DNA of 64,000 nucleotides from Ectocarpus siliculosus. Taxonomy: Eukaryota > Sar > Phaeophyceae > Ectocarpales > Ectocarpaceae. Location of the stretch: NCBI GenBank assembly GCA_000310025.1, contig FN648568.1, positions 41,481 to 105,480 on the forward strand, written 5' to 3'. This document shows, one piece after another, positions 1 to 11,944 of the stretch (within the stretch, counting starts at the first letter, position 1; each line of letters starts with the position of its first letter). Under the pieces are notes generated by a model. The model was given only the letters and a program-made list of their open reading frames with translations, was not told the DNA's origin and did no database searches. The translations under genes were made by a program, and so were the position numbers.

Positions 1-129
1 TGTTCACTAACAGGTACAAACATGATTGAACCTCTGCGAGAGGTTGCTTGTCTCGACGTCAAATTCAGCTGATAAAGGGGTGTCAACGCCAGTCCGCGTA
101 TTGTGCAACTCCCCAAACCATTGCAATCC

Positions 130-2241
130 AAAATGCCTTGGTGACAGATATGTGTTCAGCTACCAACGGTACTGATGTGCTCCGGCTGACCGTGTTCCTC
201 TTTAGGTACAGGTGCCCTCTTCTGCATTTTGGGGCAGGGATTGCTGCGGTCAGAGTGTACAGAAACATTCGAGTGGATGCTCAACAGATATGAAACTGCT
301 GCCGGTGGGCGGAGGCCGAAGTGACCCTAGCGTCATGTCCGCATCATGTAGGGTTAGGGGTGGTCCTTAAACGCTTTGGTACGGAGTCAGGATGATGTAC
401 AACAATACCATGCCTTCAGCGACAGGAACAAAGTGACGTTCGTTTTTTTGCCGCCGATAAGTCGAGCTGTGTGAACGGCCAGGAACTGTGTGGACGACCA
501 GGACCTTCTCCATGTGCTGGCAACATCAGCGAGCTATTCCACCTATCGTCAACGACACCCTTTTCGCTGGTATTCCCCACAGGAAATCTTGACCGATGCT
601 GATCTTGCGATGACGGCTGCAATAGCATCCTGTTCGCCAGACACGATGCATTTGCACTGCTTGTGGCACATCTTCAAGAATGTCCTCAATAACTGCTCGT
701 CATCATTTCCAGACAAGGACTCTGGAGGTGCGATACCAGTCCATCGTGTTTTCCCGCTACAAGATGGCCCCAGACGTGCATCGGTTGGTCTATTACACCC
801 CTTGACCGAGTCATAACGAGCTGTAGACATCAATTGTGGCGGCGTATCAGCGTACAAAGGACCTAGCTGCATAGGGTCACTCAATGCACATAATGTTTCA
901 TCCATTTGCATTCGGTTGGAAAACCTGGTGGCCGGGAAGTGCGAAGGTTACATGATTATCTTCCAGCTGTTTAGTTGGGGGACGTGCTTGGATTCGGTTG
1001 ATATGATCGGCTAAGGTATGATGGTCACGTCTCTACGCTCTATTCTCTGCTAACGGCCCACTGTTCTCACACTAGGCATGGTTATCACTCAGCGCACGGA
1101 ATGTTTGTTCGGAGTGGCGATACGCTTGGGTGTCGAGAAGAAGGTGTCACACTGCGCTCTTTGGGATCGCCTTCAACACCTCAGGAAGATGGTTGCCATC
1201 GAGACAGCGAGGTGCGAGTTGACTTTGTACGTTACCGTTACCCAGAGGCTTTGCGTGCGAGGGGGTAAATTAACACGCTCAAGGACAATGACGGTACTTG
1301 ACGTCATACATGAACCTCTCCCGTCGCCACTTATCATACACCTCATGTCATGCAGCACTCCGATGCAATGCATGCAGGTTAGCTACCCCCAATCACCCCT
1401 GGGGTGGCGTTCCGGGACAAGCACGTGGAGGAATTATTCCAGCCCGTGAAGCAAGAGCTTTCGGACTGTGGTGCCAGCCAGTACTGCCAGTTAGTAAGTC
1501 GTGGGGCATGTATTTGTACATCAATAAAATGAATCGTTGCTCTTGATTTCGGAGACAATTGTGTGCCCGTGGCTTCTCGAGCTTGACCACAAACAGAATC
1601 CTAGCCACCTCGTCGCATTCGAGCCTCCCAACTTCCACTTGTGTTCCTGCTTACAGCTTTTGCGGCGTGGACTGGCTTGCCGGCACTACTTCGCGGTTTT
1701 TGTCAACCTCATCGGGTGTACTGGCGGGGAGGAACAGGTAAGCCTCACGCATGCCTTCGACGGTGCGTGTGTCCACTACCGTTCGCGTCGAGCAGACGAC
1801 GAAAAGGATTTGCCATGGAGCGTCTCATCATTTCTGTCGTCGTCAGGCCACGGCGAAGGGTGGGACGGGCATCCCCAAGAAAGTGATGACCACTGCTGGG
1901 GACCAACATGCGATGAATCGCTCGATGGCGCACACCCCGCTAAACCCGCGGTGCGGGCCGTGCAGGATTGAAGCGCTGCCGACAAATGTCGCCTCTACGC
2001 CCATCTCATGGCAAAGAGCAAGGAGGACGTAGGAGATAAAACGAGGTCCGGACCCATTCACCTAGCACTGTCCGTCCAGGTCAAGATTGACGATTTTCTC
2101 GGGTATCGTCTGAAGGAGACCGCGGGAGGCACAGGAGGATCCCACAATCCGTGGCAAGCACTCAAGAAAGGGAGACCGAAAAAGGACGGCAAAGAGGGAG
2201 CTGGCAACCCTGCGGGCCTAAGGAGAATCCCGTCAGACTAG
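130..2241 (+). pseudogene. Mutator-like element (MULE) transposase, decayed
   Basis: This is a DDE transposase of the Mutator/FAR1-like class that would move a MULE DNA transposon. Pieces of the family pattern occur in order but in different frames. Near 135-215 is a VTD segment. Near 204-300 (another frame) is TETFEWMLNRYETAAG. Near 585-700 is ILTDADLAMTAAI followed by HLHCLWHIFKNV, which holds a catalytic Asp and the C/H block. Near 1081-1200 is TQRTECLFGVAIRLG, carrying the expected catalytic Glu. At about 1630-1700 there is a SWIM zinc finger (C-x-C then C-R-H). Near 2150-2230 is a basic tail with KKGRPKK, AT-hook-like. Frame changes between blocks could be introns (one change follows ctctttag at 197-204) or indels. 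The start is not visible and may lie outside the window. No terminal inverted repeats were identified. Confidence 0.8.
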
Positions 2242-2810
2242 GAGGATGAGGGACTTCTGCGACGTGCCACGGGCGAACAAGAGGAGAAAGCTGAAAAATC
2301 CTGATACCAGCACCTGACCAGCTACCGTTGTCCCGTTACTTCCACATGTGTTTACATGACCAGTTCTTTTCCTTCCTGCTTTTTTCGTGCGAGCGTCTTT
2401 GCTCAGACAGAATCTATGGAAACGGCCGGTATGAAAAATGGCGTGTACCTTAGTCTAACTTTAACGTCGCATGGACGAACGGGAGGCAACACATTCGTGG
2501 CGGCGAACGTACGTTCATCACCTATCTCTCAAATGTTTCGTTTCGTTGACGTGTGGGATTGTTTGGGATTGTTTGCGTTTTCTTTGTTTCTTCTTCGGTT
2601 TTCTAATGGCGAGCGAGACCAAACGAATGGGTCATTAATCCCTTATGTGATAAACGTTGCATTGGGGCACTGTAAAATGTATAGACATTAGGGTTAAGGA
2701 TTGGCCCCCCGCCCCCAATGGGGCTTGGGGCCAACATCCAGGACGGATGGTGGTGAGTGTCCGGGAGGAAGGAAAGAAGAAGAAGGTGAGAAGATTTGTC
2801 GGGGCGGGAG

Positions 2811-2991
2811 GGCCTGCGCCCCGGCCGCCTCCCCCACCGTCGCCGGGGGGAAGACACTGCTGCCGGGGGCCGCCGCTCCAGCTGCAGGTGCTGCCGCCGA
2901 TGCCGCCGCTCCTGCCGCGAGGGCCTGCGCCCCGGCCGCCTTCCCCACCGTCGCCGGGGGGAAGACACTGCTGCCGGGGGCCGCCGCTGCA
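2811..2991 (+). repeat. GC-rich 111-bp direct repeat, 1.6 copies
   Basis: The string ggcctgcgccccggccgcc occurs at 2811 and again at 2922, so the period is 111 bases, exactly 37 codons. The frame open on the plus strand encodes Ala-rich units with TVAGGKTLLPGAA twice. The minus strand is open in two frames as well, so the openness reflects composition and is no proof of coding. A related GC-rich Ala-like segment lies near 7380-7510. Confidence 0.75.
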
Positions 2992-3311
2992 GCGCTGTTG
3001 AAAAACAAGCCCACCAACCACAGCCGCCACACACTATTCATGTGTGTGGTTCCGGCATTCACACGTGCTCTAACTATGCGTAAGTCGCCACACAGGCAAC
3101 AACCCTGGTAAGCAGCGCTGTTGGGGAAACAAGCCCACCAATCACGGCCGCCATACACTATTCATGTGTGTGGTTCCGGCATTCAGACGTGCTCTAACGA
3201 TGCGTGAATCGCCACACAGGCAACAACCCTGGTAAGTAGCGCTGTTGCGAAAAACAAGCCCACCAATCACGGCCGCCACACACTATTCATGTGTGTGGTT
3301 CCGGCATTCAC
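2992..3311 (+). repeat. 123-124 bp tandem repeat, 2.6 copies
   Basis: The anchor gcgctgttg recurs at 2992, 3115 and 3239. Each unit carries aaacaagcccaccaa, then a block containing attcatgtgtgtggttccgg, then cacacaggcaacaaccctgg. The copies are nearly identical, so the array looks young. It follows directly on the 111-bp repeat, and the two together form the block missing from the 50-kb copy of family A. Confidence 0.85.
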
Positions 3312-4001
3312 CCTTTCTGATTTCATGCGTGAAGGGACGGTGTTGGGAGAGGCAAGGAAGTGGTGAAGAATTTCGGCACTCGACGAACGCGCGGTCCCGT
3401 CGGGAGTGAAAGGGAAATGTCAGTCCGTAGTCTTGTCTCTATCGAAATCGAAAAGCCGGAAAATTGAGGTATACATATGTACATAACGATGGAGAAGGCC
3501 GACGACGAAGGTACGAAGAGATGGAATTGCACCCCACGTTCGAAGTCGGTGTGACAACCGCTGCAAGGAAGGAGTGCGGAGGGAACAAAAACAAAAACGG
3601 AGACGTCGACGTTTGCGTCGTGGAACGATCCTTCGGTATAACGCAGGTACTCACCAATGCAAGACAAAGAGGTAAAATACCCATCGTGAAAGTCAAAGCG
3701 CATGTCATAACTGCATAATATGACTCATGCGCGGAGAAGTTATCACGGAGACTTATCAACAAGAAATTTGAAGGCCGGCTGAGAAGGTTTGAAGCGACAA
3801 ACACTTCAGCGACCATGGCAAGCGCAACGTCAAAACTTCACAGGAAGAAAAGTGCATACAAAAAAAGAACAGGCCGGATGCCGACCTGTGGCTCTCTCGA
3901 AATGAAGGGATTCCCACAATTTCCAACAGGTAATCCACATGTACGGACATATGATGAAGTTACTGGGTAGAGAGAGATCGGAACGGTTTTTCATGTGAAG
4001 A

Positions 4002-4002
4002 T

Positions 4003-4031
<29 letters not shown>
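4002..4031. repeat. (AAC)n microsatellite inside family A
   Basis: Ten AAC units in a row, read as GTT on the minus strand. The same position in the other copies of family A holds shorter GTT runs (near 50240 and 61140), so this is an internal length-variable site of the element. Confidence 0.9.
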
Positions 4032-4033
<2 letters not shown>

Positions 4034-4665
4034 ATGAAGGTCGACCCGTCTTGAGTCGTTCGGTGTAAAATGATAAATGCGACAGGTGGACTGCGTTAAG
4101 ATCCAGCGGTCTTTTTCGGCAGTGGCAAAGAAATAAATATGCAACCACATGTCGAAAAAAGAAAAGTTGAGCGTGATACCGTGGTAAATAGAACACCGCC
4201 TTCTCTGTTGTTGCAGGCAGGTTTGCTTCCACAACCCGGGAACCCAACCCACTCTTGTATTTCGGCCTACAAGACTCGAATCGACGCAAGCACCAGTAGG
4301 AGAGTGCGTAGAAGATGCCGTGACAGCACAACTCCACTCTCCTACGACATCTATGTACAGTAGTACTGCTGTCGTTGTAGCACCATGTGAAAGATCTCCG
4401 AGGAGTCCTCCTGCGCGGTAACGACAACATGGCGAGAGCTCTACGTGTACCTGTCGTCGACACATGTGGCAGCCTTGCGACACACGAACGGATGTTTGCA
4501 TCGCACTGTACTATGGTTCGCCGTGGCAGGAAGTATCTCATCCAGTTAGGTCGTTGCCGTAGTACGCGGACGTCGTTCGGAGTCTAGTCCATGCTGCTGT
4601 TGCAAAAACACAGCAGTAATCGAGCAATGCATGCAATATTTTGGTCTGGTTCACACTTTTGCCTC

Positions 4666-5545
4666 CACATGGGACGGAGGACGAAGGTAGAATTCTTAAG
4701 GTAAGGTAGTTGGAACAGCCTTGAGATGAAGGTATTCCGGGACACTTTGGTAGGGTTGATCAGGTTGACCAACAATTTAAAGGATCTCTGAATTGATAAC
4801 AGCAAAGAAGGATTCGTAAAAAGTGTTTTGTTGGTAAGGGGTTATGGAGAATGTCGTTGATGTGATCTGTAGGTTGCGTTTTTAGAAGGCATGCTCCATC
4901 ACCGATTTCATTGACATTTAGTCAAGATCCTTGGTTGTTGTGTTTCCCGTTGCTAGTGTTGCTGTTGTTGTTGTTGCCCGCACCTGGTCTTTTTCATGAA
5001 CACTGGCCGGAATTTTACGGAGTATGAATGAAGTCATTGGTCTGGTCAATGTTATCATTTGTGGGTGCCAGAATGCCATGGTCGAAATAATATGGTGTGG
5101 TTAGTTTCTAGAGATCGGGATGGGCTTTGACAATGGGGGTCTCCTAATTCCTTTGCTCCGTCACAGCTCGCGGGCTGCGGGCGGGGTAGCTGGTGGGGCA
5201 CCCCTCGCGGGCGGCGGGTGTAAAAGCAGGCGGTGAAGACCTCCGCGAAGAGAGGATCCAGCGGTGAAGGACGATGCCTTGTCAGCGGAGCTTGCGGCGT
5301 CGGCGCGGGCTCGGCGAGCCATTGATATCTGGCGTAGATTGATAAAAGGAGACAAAGTATGATAGGAAGATCCAGCGCGGGAGCGAGTTCGGGCAGATAG
5401 ATGGGTTTCGCATGGACCGGCAGATTAATATATATGTACATATCAGATTTAGTCACTCTTCATGCTTCGGCGTTTCTTTCTCTCGCGGCAGCGAGTCTTT
5501 TCTCGCGGGTCCTTCTCAGGGGCACGCAGGAGGTTCGTCGGTATA
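4666..5545. other. Non-coding stretch, nothing recognised
   Basis: Only short ORFs with no recognisable domain. A GC-rich patch near 5160-5340 keeps two minus-strand frames open by composition. Confidence 0.5.
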
Positions 5546-6293
5546 TTAACGCCCGTGCCCGGAGCTCGGTAGCCCTCCGTTGCGCGTGTGGTTGACGGCC
5601 AAAGTTGCGAAAACTGGCTCAAAACCCCGGGCACATGTTCCGCGCTGGCAAAGCCTGGCGAACCAATTCTGAAACCTACCAAACCCATCAAATACGGCGG
5701 TTTGAAATTCGTCTCTTGCTTGTCCACTTTCGTTCGTTTATTCATTCATTCATTCGATGATTCATGGCTGTGACTCTTCGTGTCATCGCATTGTCCAACA
5801 GCAGCACCTACGTTTATTTCACTTCGCAGCGGGCCAAGTGTAGACAAGTCTGAGATCATGCATCCAGCCGTAGTGTTGAACGTGTCCCATTGATGGTGTT
5901 GTTTCGGCTTCAAATTCGGCTCTCATCGAAAATCTGCCATCATCAATCAAAGACATCATGGAAGTCTGAGTTCGCTGCCAAAATACTGTCCGCTCGAGCT
6001 GGCTCCATTGTGGAATAACAACGTGCGCGATATTTTGTGTGGAAATACAAGCGTTGTAAGACGCACAGTCTCTCTTCGGGCAATGCGCATGTGGTCTTGC
6101 GTCGCCTAAGGGAGGGTAGACACCCACGTCCCGAAGGGAGACGTTGTATGTACGGTACATTAACGCCCGTGTCCGGAGCTCGGCAGACCTCCGTGGCGCG
6201 TGGAGGTAACCGTCAAAGTTGCGAAAATTGGCTCAAAACCCAGGGGACGCGTTCCGCGACGACCATGCCTCCCGAACCAATTCCTGAAGCCTC
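5546..6293 (+). repeat. Pair of direct repeats of about 135 bp (5546-5680 and 6160-6293)
   Basis: Both copies begin ttaacgcccgtg, share caaagttgcgaaaa and ggctcaaaacccc/a, and end at gaaccaattc. They are offset by 614 bases and enclose about 480 bases without a recognised gene. Terminal direct repeats around a short interior would fit a small non-autonomous LTR element, but no primer-binding site or target duplication was identified. Confidence 0.6.
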
Positions 6294-6589
6294 CCTGTTG
6301 CCCAGGAGATGTTTCCTCCGCACATTTTGAGAACACGGTCGATAATTTGTGGAATCATTTCGATGGTTCCTAATCGGTGTATTCTAGTATCATAACAGCC
6401 TTTACACTGTGTGCGTCCATGCGTACGTTTCTATGCAGTATCGTGGTTCTCCACCCACAGCTTCGGGCCCGCGACTCTGCTTTGAACTCTCACCTCCGGT
6501 TTGCAAATGTTTAGTGTGAAAGATTCATATGTTCACAGACCTAATTCATATTTCATGGTTGATTGGAACACGTCATGCCAGTCACATAA

Positions 6590-7150
6590 TTTTTCGGATC
6601 TTTTCTTCAAAGGTCAAATCTCCGATTTTCTCCGAATGGGTGCGGGCCATCACTGCACCAGCTGCTGGCTCCCCAGAGATGGATCCACAACAGCAGCAAC
6701 ACATGTATTTCATTTACACATACTGTGCGGTGTATGCATCTGCATCAGCACTCCTTCTCGGGGCTGGTCATGTATAGAACTATGTGTCTATACATGTACA
6801 GGAAAAAGTCCGATTCAACACAAGCTCAAAACGAAAAAACCTGACAGGTAGAAACGTGCCGATCACTGAATGTTTCGGATCTTTTCTTCATAGGTCATAT
6901 CTCCGATTTTGTCCGGAAGGGTGCAGGCCATCGCTGGCGGGCCATCACCGCACCAGCTGCACGCTCCCCGCACGGATGGATACACGACAGCAACAACACT
7001 CATTCATTCATTCATTACGGCGTGGTGTATGCATCTGCAGAACAATGTGTCTATTCATGTACCATGGTTCCAAAAGCAAAAATCTGCCGTGGCATTCAAA
7101 TATTCGGCTGCCCGCACTCGCTCTCACGATGGCCCTTCTCCCAATACCTA
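6590..7150 (+). repeat. Two-copy tandem repeat, unit about 281 bp
   Basis: The anchor tttcggatcttttcttca is at 6592 and 6873. Each copy then carries atctccgattt, gggccatcac, caccagctg, a CAGCAACA run and gtgtatgcatctgca. The second copy holds a short (ATTC)n run near 7000. Short plus-strand ORFs over the pair carry no known domain. Confidence 0.75.
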
Positions 7151-10100
7151 TTCTACACCCTACCTCTCGTCACAAATCACAGCTCACACCGCCAGAGCAG
7201 CCTCCACCCTCTCTCTCTCCCTTGGTCAATAAACACCGTACATCCTTGCCTCGCCACAGCCGCCAAGCCTCCAGCGACGCTACCAACGCATCGTCCGCAA
7301 CAGCACTCGAAAGGCTAGCAGACACGTGCCTACCCGCTTTTGGCGAAGAAATTATGCCTACAAGGAAAGAAAGAAGAACTGGAGCTTGCCGCACGGCGGT
7401 GGCGGCAGGGGGGGGGGGGCGGCCGGGGCGCAGGCACTCGTGGTGGCAGCGACAGCATCGGTAGCAGCGCCGGCGGCGAACGGTGGGACCACCGGCAGTC
7501 ACGTGTCGGCGCGTGTATTCCATTATCACGCTCCCGGGCTCCTGTAGAGAACGGTTTCTGCGCAAGGGAGTGACCCAAGGTCCGCCCAAAACCTACGCAC
7601 GCCCTTGCGTATATGCACTACTTCTTGTAGCGAGGAAATCATACTCATGCCGACTACTAACTGCGGTCTGGAAACCCTGTTGGACATGCAGACCGGCAAC
7701 ACTGCTCAAAGCAACATAGATCTAGTCTACACAATACCGATCCACATGGGAGAAAGGCCCGCCGATATTTCTACACCCCAAACATGCATCGGGCTCACGA
7801 ACGAGAGCAACAAACGACGATAGTTGCTGTCTGTGCACGTAAGCGAATGAGTGACACATAGGGGTGTGTGTCAAACGCTGAACGCTGACAGACAGAGAAA
7901 TGGTATACCTCCGAGATTTCCGCTGTGGTGCATCGACTAACGCGTGGGGAATCCAAAACATCAAACAAATTGCTACTGCCGGAGCAAAGAAGGATAAATA
8001 CCCATCCACCACAGGTGAAAATTGATTTTTAAAGGTGGGGGCGACCCATAGGACCCCAACAAACTGTTCCAAAAAATATGAATGCTCGAGAGGCCCGGAG
8101 GGACGAAAAGAAAGCTGCATAGCAGAGCAGCAGTAGACGAAATGTAATACTTGGGGTAGGACCCAGAGAAACTATCTGAGACGAGAGAGTTCGCGAATCC
8201 TATGCAGCATATATATGTACATTAACATAGAGGAAATAAGTCCTTTATGTTGGCGAGCAACGCTTCGCGAGGAAATCTGATGTACTTTGGATGAAACGGC
8301 AGCGATAAGGGCGGCAATCGCCGGCCATAAATCCGAGAAAACATTATTTACAAGGAAGCATTTCAAGAGCCGGAAAGGGGAGGGGCGGAGAGCAGAGAAA
8401 GGGGGCTTATGGGCGAAGGCGTATGTAGTAGGCGCTTCCTCCGTGGTGGAGATGGCCCAACAAACTGCACCCTGTGTGACATGGAAAGCGTCATCAGTTG
8501 GTGGCTTGCGGCTCTCTCGCGGTCACGGCACACACCGACCACATTATGAGCAAGGAAGGACGGATAGAAGTCAACTTGTGAATGTGAAGAGGGAAGGCAG
8601 TTGCACAACCTGTCAACTTGTCAACGTTCCACGTAGACCTGTGGAGCCGCGTAGATGCACACCACACCGCCGAACCATGTACTGCAGCAAGACCAGGGGC
8701 AGTGATCGCGTCAGTTGATATGCGGTCCGGAAACCCTGCTTCATATGCGTTCCAGAAACACTGCTCGAAGCAACCACACAGGAAACTGAAAAAACAAACA
8801 CACGCATGGAAGACAAACGAAAGGCCGATAAAGCGGGACGGCCACCTAGAAGCAAAATCATTGTCACTGTGTGGTGAGCGTTGCATTGGCCGTGACTTAA
8901 GCGGAGAAGGTCGTAATTTGCATGTAACTCAAAGCAGAACAACTACTTTTGTTTGGCGTAATTTATTTCGAAACAAGTACCTTTATGTCCGTACACAGGA
9001 AGTCGGCACTATCGAACTTGGAACATACGAAAATAACGTACGCTTGAAGGAGAAGCCGAAATAAACGCGGAATATCGGAAACGCGCATGAAGAAAAGACA
9101 CTGCAGAAGAAACCAATAATACACGTAAGTTTATGTCCGGGTAACGATCAGACCACGGTCACGGCCATGTTTCAGAACATGAGGTGAAAGATGGAACTAC
9201 TGCAAGTGGACTACATGCGCGTCTGTTGCTGCTGCCGAACTACACAACACCGCACATCATGAATGTGAGTCTGTCTACTGCTGCTTGCTGGCACACACAC
9301 CGATAGTTGTGTGGTAAGGCTGAAAACTACGTTACGGACGGTCCAACTTGCTCATTGTTGCCACCCTGAATGTTTGGTCCCGGTCAACCCCAAAAAACTG
9401 TTGAAGATGCTTCTCAATGTGGTTGTACACGTAGCAGAATAAATCATTATTACGTGTTATATCTGGGTAACGATCGGACCATGGTTTGGCCACGTTTCAG
9501 AAGATGAACTGACCGCAAAATGCGACGCACTGCTAACAACGGCATAACCTTGGTTATTGCAAGTGTTGTACGAATATACTTAGTAGAAAAACAAGAACAA
9601 AGAAATAAATGAAACTAATGGAAGTAGGTCGAACTTTCTCTGTATCGCACAATTGCGTTCTCTCGATGTAAAGAGGATCCGTCTTGCAGACGAAGAAGCA
9701 TCCTTGACTGTTCGTCGTCTAAGCGCCAAGTCGTTCCGTCTGTCCAATTGACTCCCGGTGCATTGTTGCGAAGGCGACGCCTAACTGCCGGTACGCGTGA
9801 TGAAAGCACCTCAACGTTGTTGGTTTGTCTTTTCGGATGAGGTAGGTGGTGCGAAAAAAGTATGAACCTTTGGGGCGGATGCGCGGAGGCTTGTGCGCGG
9901 AATAACTTTAACCGTTTCGGATACGTTTATTCAAATATTGTGTTCGACGATCTGATTGGATCAAAATGCGGCGAGATTCGAGTTGAAAGGCTTTTTCGCT
10001 GCACAACTTGCCACGATGACATACCGCAGGCGTGGTATACATGCACGTATCAATACGAACGTGCGAAGGACGGTGTGTGCTTTGAAGTATACAGTACAGA

Positions 10101-11264
10101 CACGAATTCATTCGTGCGAATGACGGATATACGGAGGTGATATTTCGGCGGGATGTGATTTGTCTGCAGGCAGGCTGATGCTGCCATCTGTTGAACGAGC
10201 GTCCTAAAAGGTGCACCATAGTTTTGCCAATGTTCCCAACATTTGTGGAAGTGATGCGCCGGAATCTTGTAGTGGATAAAAAGGGGTAACAAACCACAAA
10301 AAAAAAGAAGCTGAAAGCATACTAAAATCAAGATGCACGCGTCATAAGCTCTCCTATGTAAGGATGTATAATTCCGAACATGCTCATGAATGAGAGCAAC
10401 GATCATTGTTGATGTCCGTACACGTTTAAGGTTGTGAGTGACGCGTACGGGTGTCCAATCCTCACAGAACGAGAGACCATATACCTCCGACATGCCCGGT
10501 GTGGTGCATCAAAACAGCGGCCAGAGGGATATATACCATCAAGGTGGCATAATCAAGATGAAAAACCCCAATCAGTACAAAATGTGATGCATCGGACGGC
10601 CCCTCTTTGTCTGTTCAACCGCCTGTTCAGCGGACGACATAGACAAGGCCAACTGTTGTCGGTCACAGGAGGCCGAACTTCCTCAAACTCGGGAAGGGGT
10701 GATGGTCTGCGATTCCCCTCGAGATTCCTCTAGATTATTTGCATTGTAGCTCGAGATCAGCATTTCGGGCCGGGTCAGGCAAGGGGTAGGGTAGTCGAAT
10801 GAAACATGGATATTGGTCTGGGAAGCTGAATCTAAAGCTTCTCAATTTTGGCGTTCTTGGCAGCTGCGTTGCTCCCTGGAACCAGCGCGTCTCCGCATCT
10901 TGCACAGCATCGCAGATGGACTACTGCAAGGTATTGACTTGTCACCCGCGGCTTATTACCCCCCCCATTATATAGTACTATGTGGTGGATGACTGTGTGC
11001 TGCCTTGAAGCACTACATACAGCAGCCAGGCGGATACTCCTACAAGTCAGTACGACCATCCTACTATGGCAGGCTTGAGCCCCCTTCCTCACTCAAGAAA
11101 AAACAAATTATATTTCATATTGTGATTCACCGGACCCTCTTTGTCTGTTCAATCGCCCCGTTCGGATTGCGAAAGACCCCAACAAGCTGTTACACAACAA
11201 AAATTAGTGTAATAGAGGATATACAAAGCGACGAAGGGCTTGTAGCCGTGCACGGAGATATGAA
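7151..11264. other. Gene-poor stretch with small dispersed repeats
   Basis: No recognisable protein. There is a GC-rich patch at 7330-7510. A repeat of about 140 bp occurs at 7797-7935 and again diverged at 10385-10515 (shared gagagcaac, tatacctccga, tgtggtgcatc). A 55-bp direct repeat lies at 9134 and 9461 (shared gggtaacgatc and gtttcagaa). A 92-codon ORF at 9862-10140 has a C-x2-C pair, but I do not recognise it. Confidence 0.45.
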
Positions 11265-11370
11265 TCCTACTAAGGTTGAAGATTGGCCCCGGCCCCCGAA
11301 GAGGGCGGACGGCCACAACGGGATGGATGTCGGTGAGGGTTGGGGGGAAATTAATAGAAACAAAAAGGAA
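11265..11370 (-). mobile_element. Terminal fragment of repeat family A
   Basis: The segment ggttgaagattggccccggc and the following gatggatg/ggtgaggg resemble the first 100 bases of copy A1 in the same orientation (gggttaaggattggcc, then gacggatggtggtgag). Only the terminus is preserved. A plus-strand frame of 281 codons runs across it (11005-11850) and is better explained as chance. Confidence 0.45.
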
Positions 11371-11944
11371 GACGACACGTTAGAAGTAGCAAGAACGGGC
11401 GGTGTATGGAGACGCAATGAAGACGCGAAGGCGTGCAGACGTTCGCGAAGAGCGAGAGGGCACAGAAGGGCGAAGCATCGGCCCCCGCGCTACCAGTGGG
11501 CGCGGGGCATACGGTGTGACAAATGTCGAGACGGTCTGCGAGAACGGCCGACGTGCGCTGCGCGGCTATGGTCGATGCTGTCAACCATTTACTACGGTAC
11601 ATGTTGTACAGTACGGGGCTCTCGACCATTTCATTTCGTGTGCAGACTAAAAGTCTTCATGTTCGAATCATTTGTTGTATCATACAACGAAGACACGCGT
11701 CACCAATCCACGCCCTTCATTCGGTGCGGCAAAAGTCGATCCATCTACATATTTTGTGCAAGCTTTTTTGCTGTTGGACGAAGAAACAAAATCGACCCGA
11801 GAAACGAAAACGAAGAACGATACACGACTACATATACATCGAGTAGATAACACCGCAGCCCCCACTATAAGAAATCAAAGAAGAGTAGTTATTTTGTGTG
11901 CATACAACGGTAAAACATGAATGTAAATGAATGAATGAATGATC

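Larger units (their letters stand above)
2690..4665 (-). mobile_element. Dispersed repeat family A, copy A1
   Basis: The reverse complement of this stretch aligns along its length with 50085-51052 and 60358-61494. The low-coordinate end (ttaaggattggcc) matches the last bases of the 50-kb copy, which marks one true end of the element. The other end is near 4665. Minus-strand ORFs of 126-223 codons cross it but match no family I know and are full of low-complexity Cys runs encoded by a GTT microsatellite, so I do not call a protein. Relative to the 50-kb copy it holds about 520 extra bases (2810-3330). The class of element is unknown. Confidence 0.7.

Noticed and set aside
2603-3158. Overlapping Ala/Pro/Arg-rich ORFs on both strands
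   Set aside because: All are produced by the GC-rich tandem repeat, and five frames are open at once.
11005-11850. 281-codon plus-strand ORF, the second longest
   Set aside because: It runs across a family A terminus and shows no domain or consistent protein character. Chance openness is the simpler reading.
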